Positions 62,236 through 64,000 of a DNA stretch of 64,000 nucleotides are shown here, in pieces (the first letter of the stretch is position 1; each line of letters opens with the position of its first letter). Source of the stretch: Methylobacterium sp. (GTDB lineage Bacteria; Pseudomonadota; Alphaproteobacteria; Rhizobiales; Beijerinckiaceae); assembly GCF_028290105.1 (NCBI RefSeq), contig NZ_JAQGKL010000015.1:1-64000 (forward strand), read 5' to 3'. Made by a program: the position numbers and the translations under genes. The notes beneath the pieces were generated by a model, which was not told the DNA's origin, did no database searches, and was given only the letters and a program-made list of their open reading frames with translations.

Positions 62236-63636
62236 ATGCCCATCAACGTCCTGATGCCCGCCCTGTCGCCCACGATGGAGAAGGGCAATCTCGCCAAGTG
62301 GCTGAAGAAGGAGGGCGATGCGGTCAAATCCGGCGACGTGCTCGCCGAGATCGAGACCGACAAGGCCACGATGGAGGTCGAGGCCATCGACGAGGGCGTG
62401 CTCGCCAAGATCCTGGTCGCCGAGGGCACCGCCGACGTGCCGGTGAACGACCTCATCGCGATCATCGCGGCGGACGGCGAAGATCCGGCGACCGTCCAGG
62501 CTCCGGGCGGGGCAGCGCCCACGACGGAGGCGAAGGCCGAGGGGCCGAAGTCGGGATCAACCGAGAACGCGACGCCCGGCGGCGGAACCATGGCCTATGC
62601 CCGCGTCAACGAGGCGCCGGATGGTGCCGTCCCCGGCGGCGGCGCGCAGGCCGAGTCCGGACGCGTCTTCGCCTCGCCGCTCGCCCGCCGGATCGCCAAG
62701 CAGGAAGGCGTCGACCTCAGCGCGCTCACCGGCTCGGGGCCGCGCGGTCGGGTGATCGAGCGCGATGTCCGCGCCGCGCTCGCCAGCGGCACCGGCCAGG
62801 CCCCACCCGCCGCAGCGCAGAAGGCCGCCGAGCCGCCGAGGGCGGCAAGCGCCCCGGCCGCGCCTGCGCCCGCCAAGGCTGCGGCGCCTGTCGGACTGAC
62901 GACCGATCAGGTACGCGGTTTCTACCCCAAGGGGACGTTCGAGGAAGTGCCCCTCGACGGGATGCGCAAGACCATCGCCAAGCGCCTCACCGAGGCGATG
63001 CAGGTGGCCCCGCACTTCTACCTCACGGTGGATTGCGAACTCGACGCGCTGATGGCCCTGCGCGAACAGCTCAACAGGAGCGCGGGCACGACGAAGGACG
63101 GCAAGCCACCGTTCAAGCTCTCGGTGAACGACTTCGTCATCAAGGCCATGGGCCTCGCGCTGATGCGGGTGCCGGCCGCCAACGCGGTCTGGGCCGAGGA
63201 CCGGATCCTGCGCTTCGACAACGCCGAGGTCGGCGTGGCGGTGGCGATCGACGGCGGGCTGTTCACGCCCGTGATCCGCCGGGCCGACCAGAAGACGCTC
63301 TCCACCATCTCCAACGAGATGAAGGATTTCGCGGCCCGCGCCCGCGCCAAGAAGCTGAAGCCGGAGGAATACCAGGGCGGCGTCACCTCCGTCTCGAACC
63401 TCGGCATGTTCGGCATCAAGCACTTCACGGCGGTGATCAACCCGCCGCAATCCTCGATCCTCGCGGTGGGCGCCGGCGAGAAGCGCATCGTGGTGCGCGA
63501 CGGCGCCCCGGCGGTCGCGCAAGTCATGACGGCGACGCTCTCCTGCGACCACCGGGTGCTCGACGGCGCCTTGGGCGCGGAACTGATCTCGGCGTTCAAG
63601 GCCCTGATCGAGAATCCGATCGGGATGCTGGTCTAG
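62236..63636 (+). CDS. pdhC: Dihydrolipoamide acetyltransferase (PDH E2)
   Basis: Lipoyl domain, E3-binding domain ([33 protein letters not shown]), catalytic domain ending [20 protein letters not shown]. Confidence 0.96.
   Translation: MPINVLMPALSPTMEKGNLAKWLKKEGDAVKSGDVLAEIETDKATMEVEAIDEGVLAKILVAEGTADVPVNDLIAIIAADGEDPATVQAPGGAAPTTEAKAEGPKSGSTENATPGGGTMAYARVNEAPDGAVPGGGAQAESGRVFASPLARRIAKQEGVDLSALTGSGPRGRVIERDVRAALASGTGQAPPAAAQKAAEPPRAASAPAAPAPAKAAAPVGLTTDQVRGFYPKGTFEEVPLDGMRKTIAKRLTEAMQVAPHFYLTVDCELDALMALREQLNRSAGTTKDGKPPFKLSVNDFVIKAMGLALMRVPAANAVWAEDRILRFDNAEVGVAVAIDGGLFTPVIRRADQKTLSTISNEMKDFAARARAKKLKPEEYQGGVTSVSNLGMFGIKHFTAVINPPQSSILAVGAGEKRIVVRDGAPAVAQVMTATLSCDHRVLDGALGAELISAFKALIENPIGMLV
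62317..62430 (+). repeat. Lipoyl-domain direct repeat, copy 2 (in pdhC)
   Basis: gatgcggtcaaatccggcgacgtgctcgccgagatcgagaccgacaaggc... shared almost exactly with 60488-60601. Confidence 0.85.
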
Positions 63637-63718
63637 CCTCGTTCGACGGGCGGAGCAGGCCGTCCCCATCCAATCCCTCAAGCCCAACCCCAAGCGGGGA
63701 GGGGCGTAGGAGTGCGCC

Positions 63719-64000
63719 ATGGCCGACACCTATGACATCCTCATCGTCGGCGCCGGGCCCGGCGGCTACGTGGCCGCGATCCGGGCGGCTCAGCTCGGGT
63801 TCCGGACGGCGGTGGTGGACCGCGAGCATCTCGGCGGCATCTGCCTCAACTGGGGCTGCATCCCCACGAAGGCGCTGCTGCGTTCGGCCGAAATCTACCA
63901 CTACCTGCAGCACGCGGCGGATTACGGACTGTCGGCGGAAAAGATCGGGTTCGACACCGCGGCCATCGTCAAGCGCTCGCGTGGGGTCTCGACCCGGCTC
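63719..64000 (+). CDS. lpdA: Dihydrolipoyl dehydrogenase (partial, runs off the window)
   Basis: MADTYDILIVGAGPGGYVAAIRAAQLGFRTAVVDREHLGGICLNWGCIPTKALLRSAE. Confidence 0.95.
   Translation, partial: MADTYDILIVGAGPGGYVAAIRAAQLGFRTAVVDREHLGGICLNWGCIPTKALLRSAEIYHYLQHAADYGLSAEKIGFDTAAIVKRSRGVSTRL

Overview
High-GC alphaproteobacterial chromosomal window, most likely Methylobacterium/Methylorubrum-like (inferred from gene content such as a mesaconyl-CoA hydratase-like gene; not tested by search). It is gene-dense and mostly housekeeping or metabolic. Main loci: tadA and an adjacent RluB-like N-terminus; an Opp-type ABC importer without ATPases, next to a GlcG/HbpS-like gene; an ABC-F protein; a Crp/Fnr regulator beside a Pot-type ABC system without a binding protein; AsmA; scoAB-like CoA transferase; tRNA-Ala(CGC); mesaconyl-CoA hydratase; an RND efflux pair; sdhCDAB with a DUF433/DUF5615 toxin-antitoxin-like pair between sdhA and sdhB; a tandem-domain glycosyltransferase; atzF and an isolated ureD; a flippase gene broken by one in-frame TAG; a DEAD-box helicase; a divergent locus with a zinc-ribbon metallopeptidase and a transglutaminase / ATP-grasp-alpha-E / transglutaminase operon; mntR; ftsB; and the pdhABC-lpd operon. 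The best candidate for an under-described system is the transglutaminase/ATP-grasp/alpha-E/metallopeptidase locus (48.9-57.2 kb). Next are the toxin-antitoxin-like pair inside the sdh operon, a 57-aa RMF-like ORF missing from the ORF track, and a dispersed family of small secreted 'NNPGSV' proteins. No CRISPR array, prophage, IS element or rRNA was recognised.
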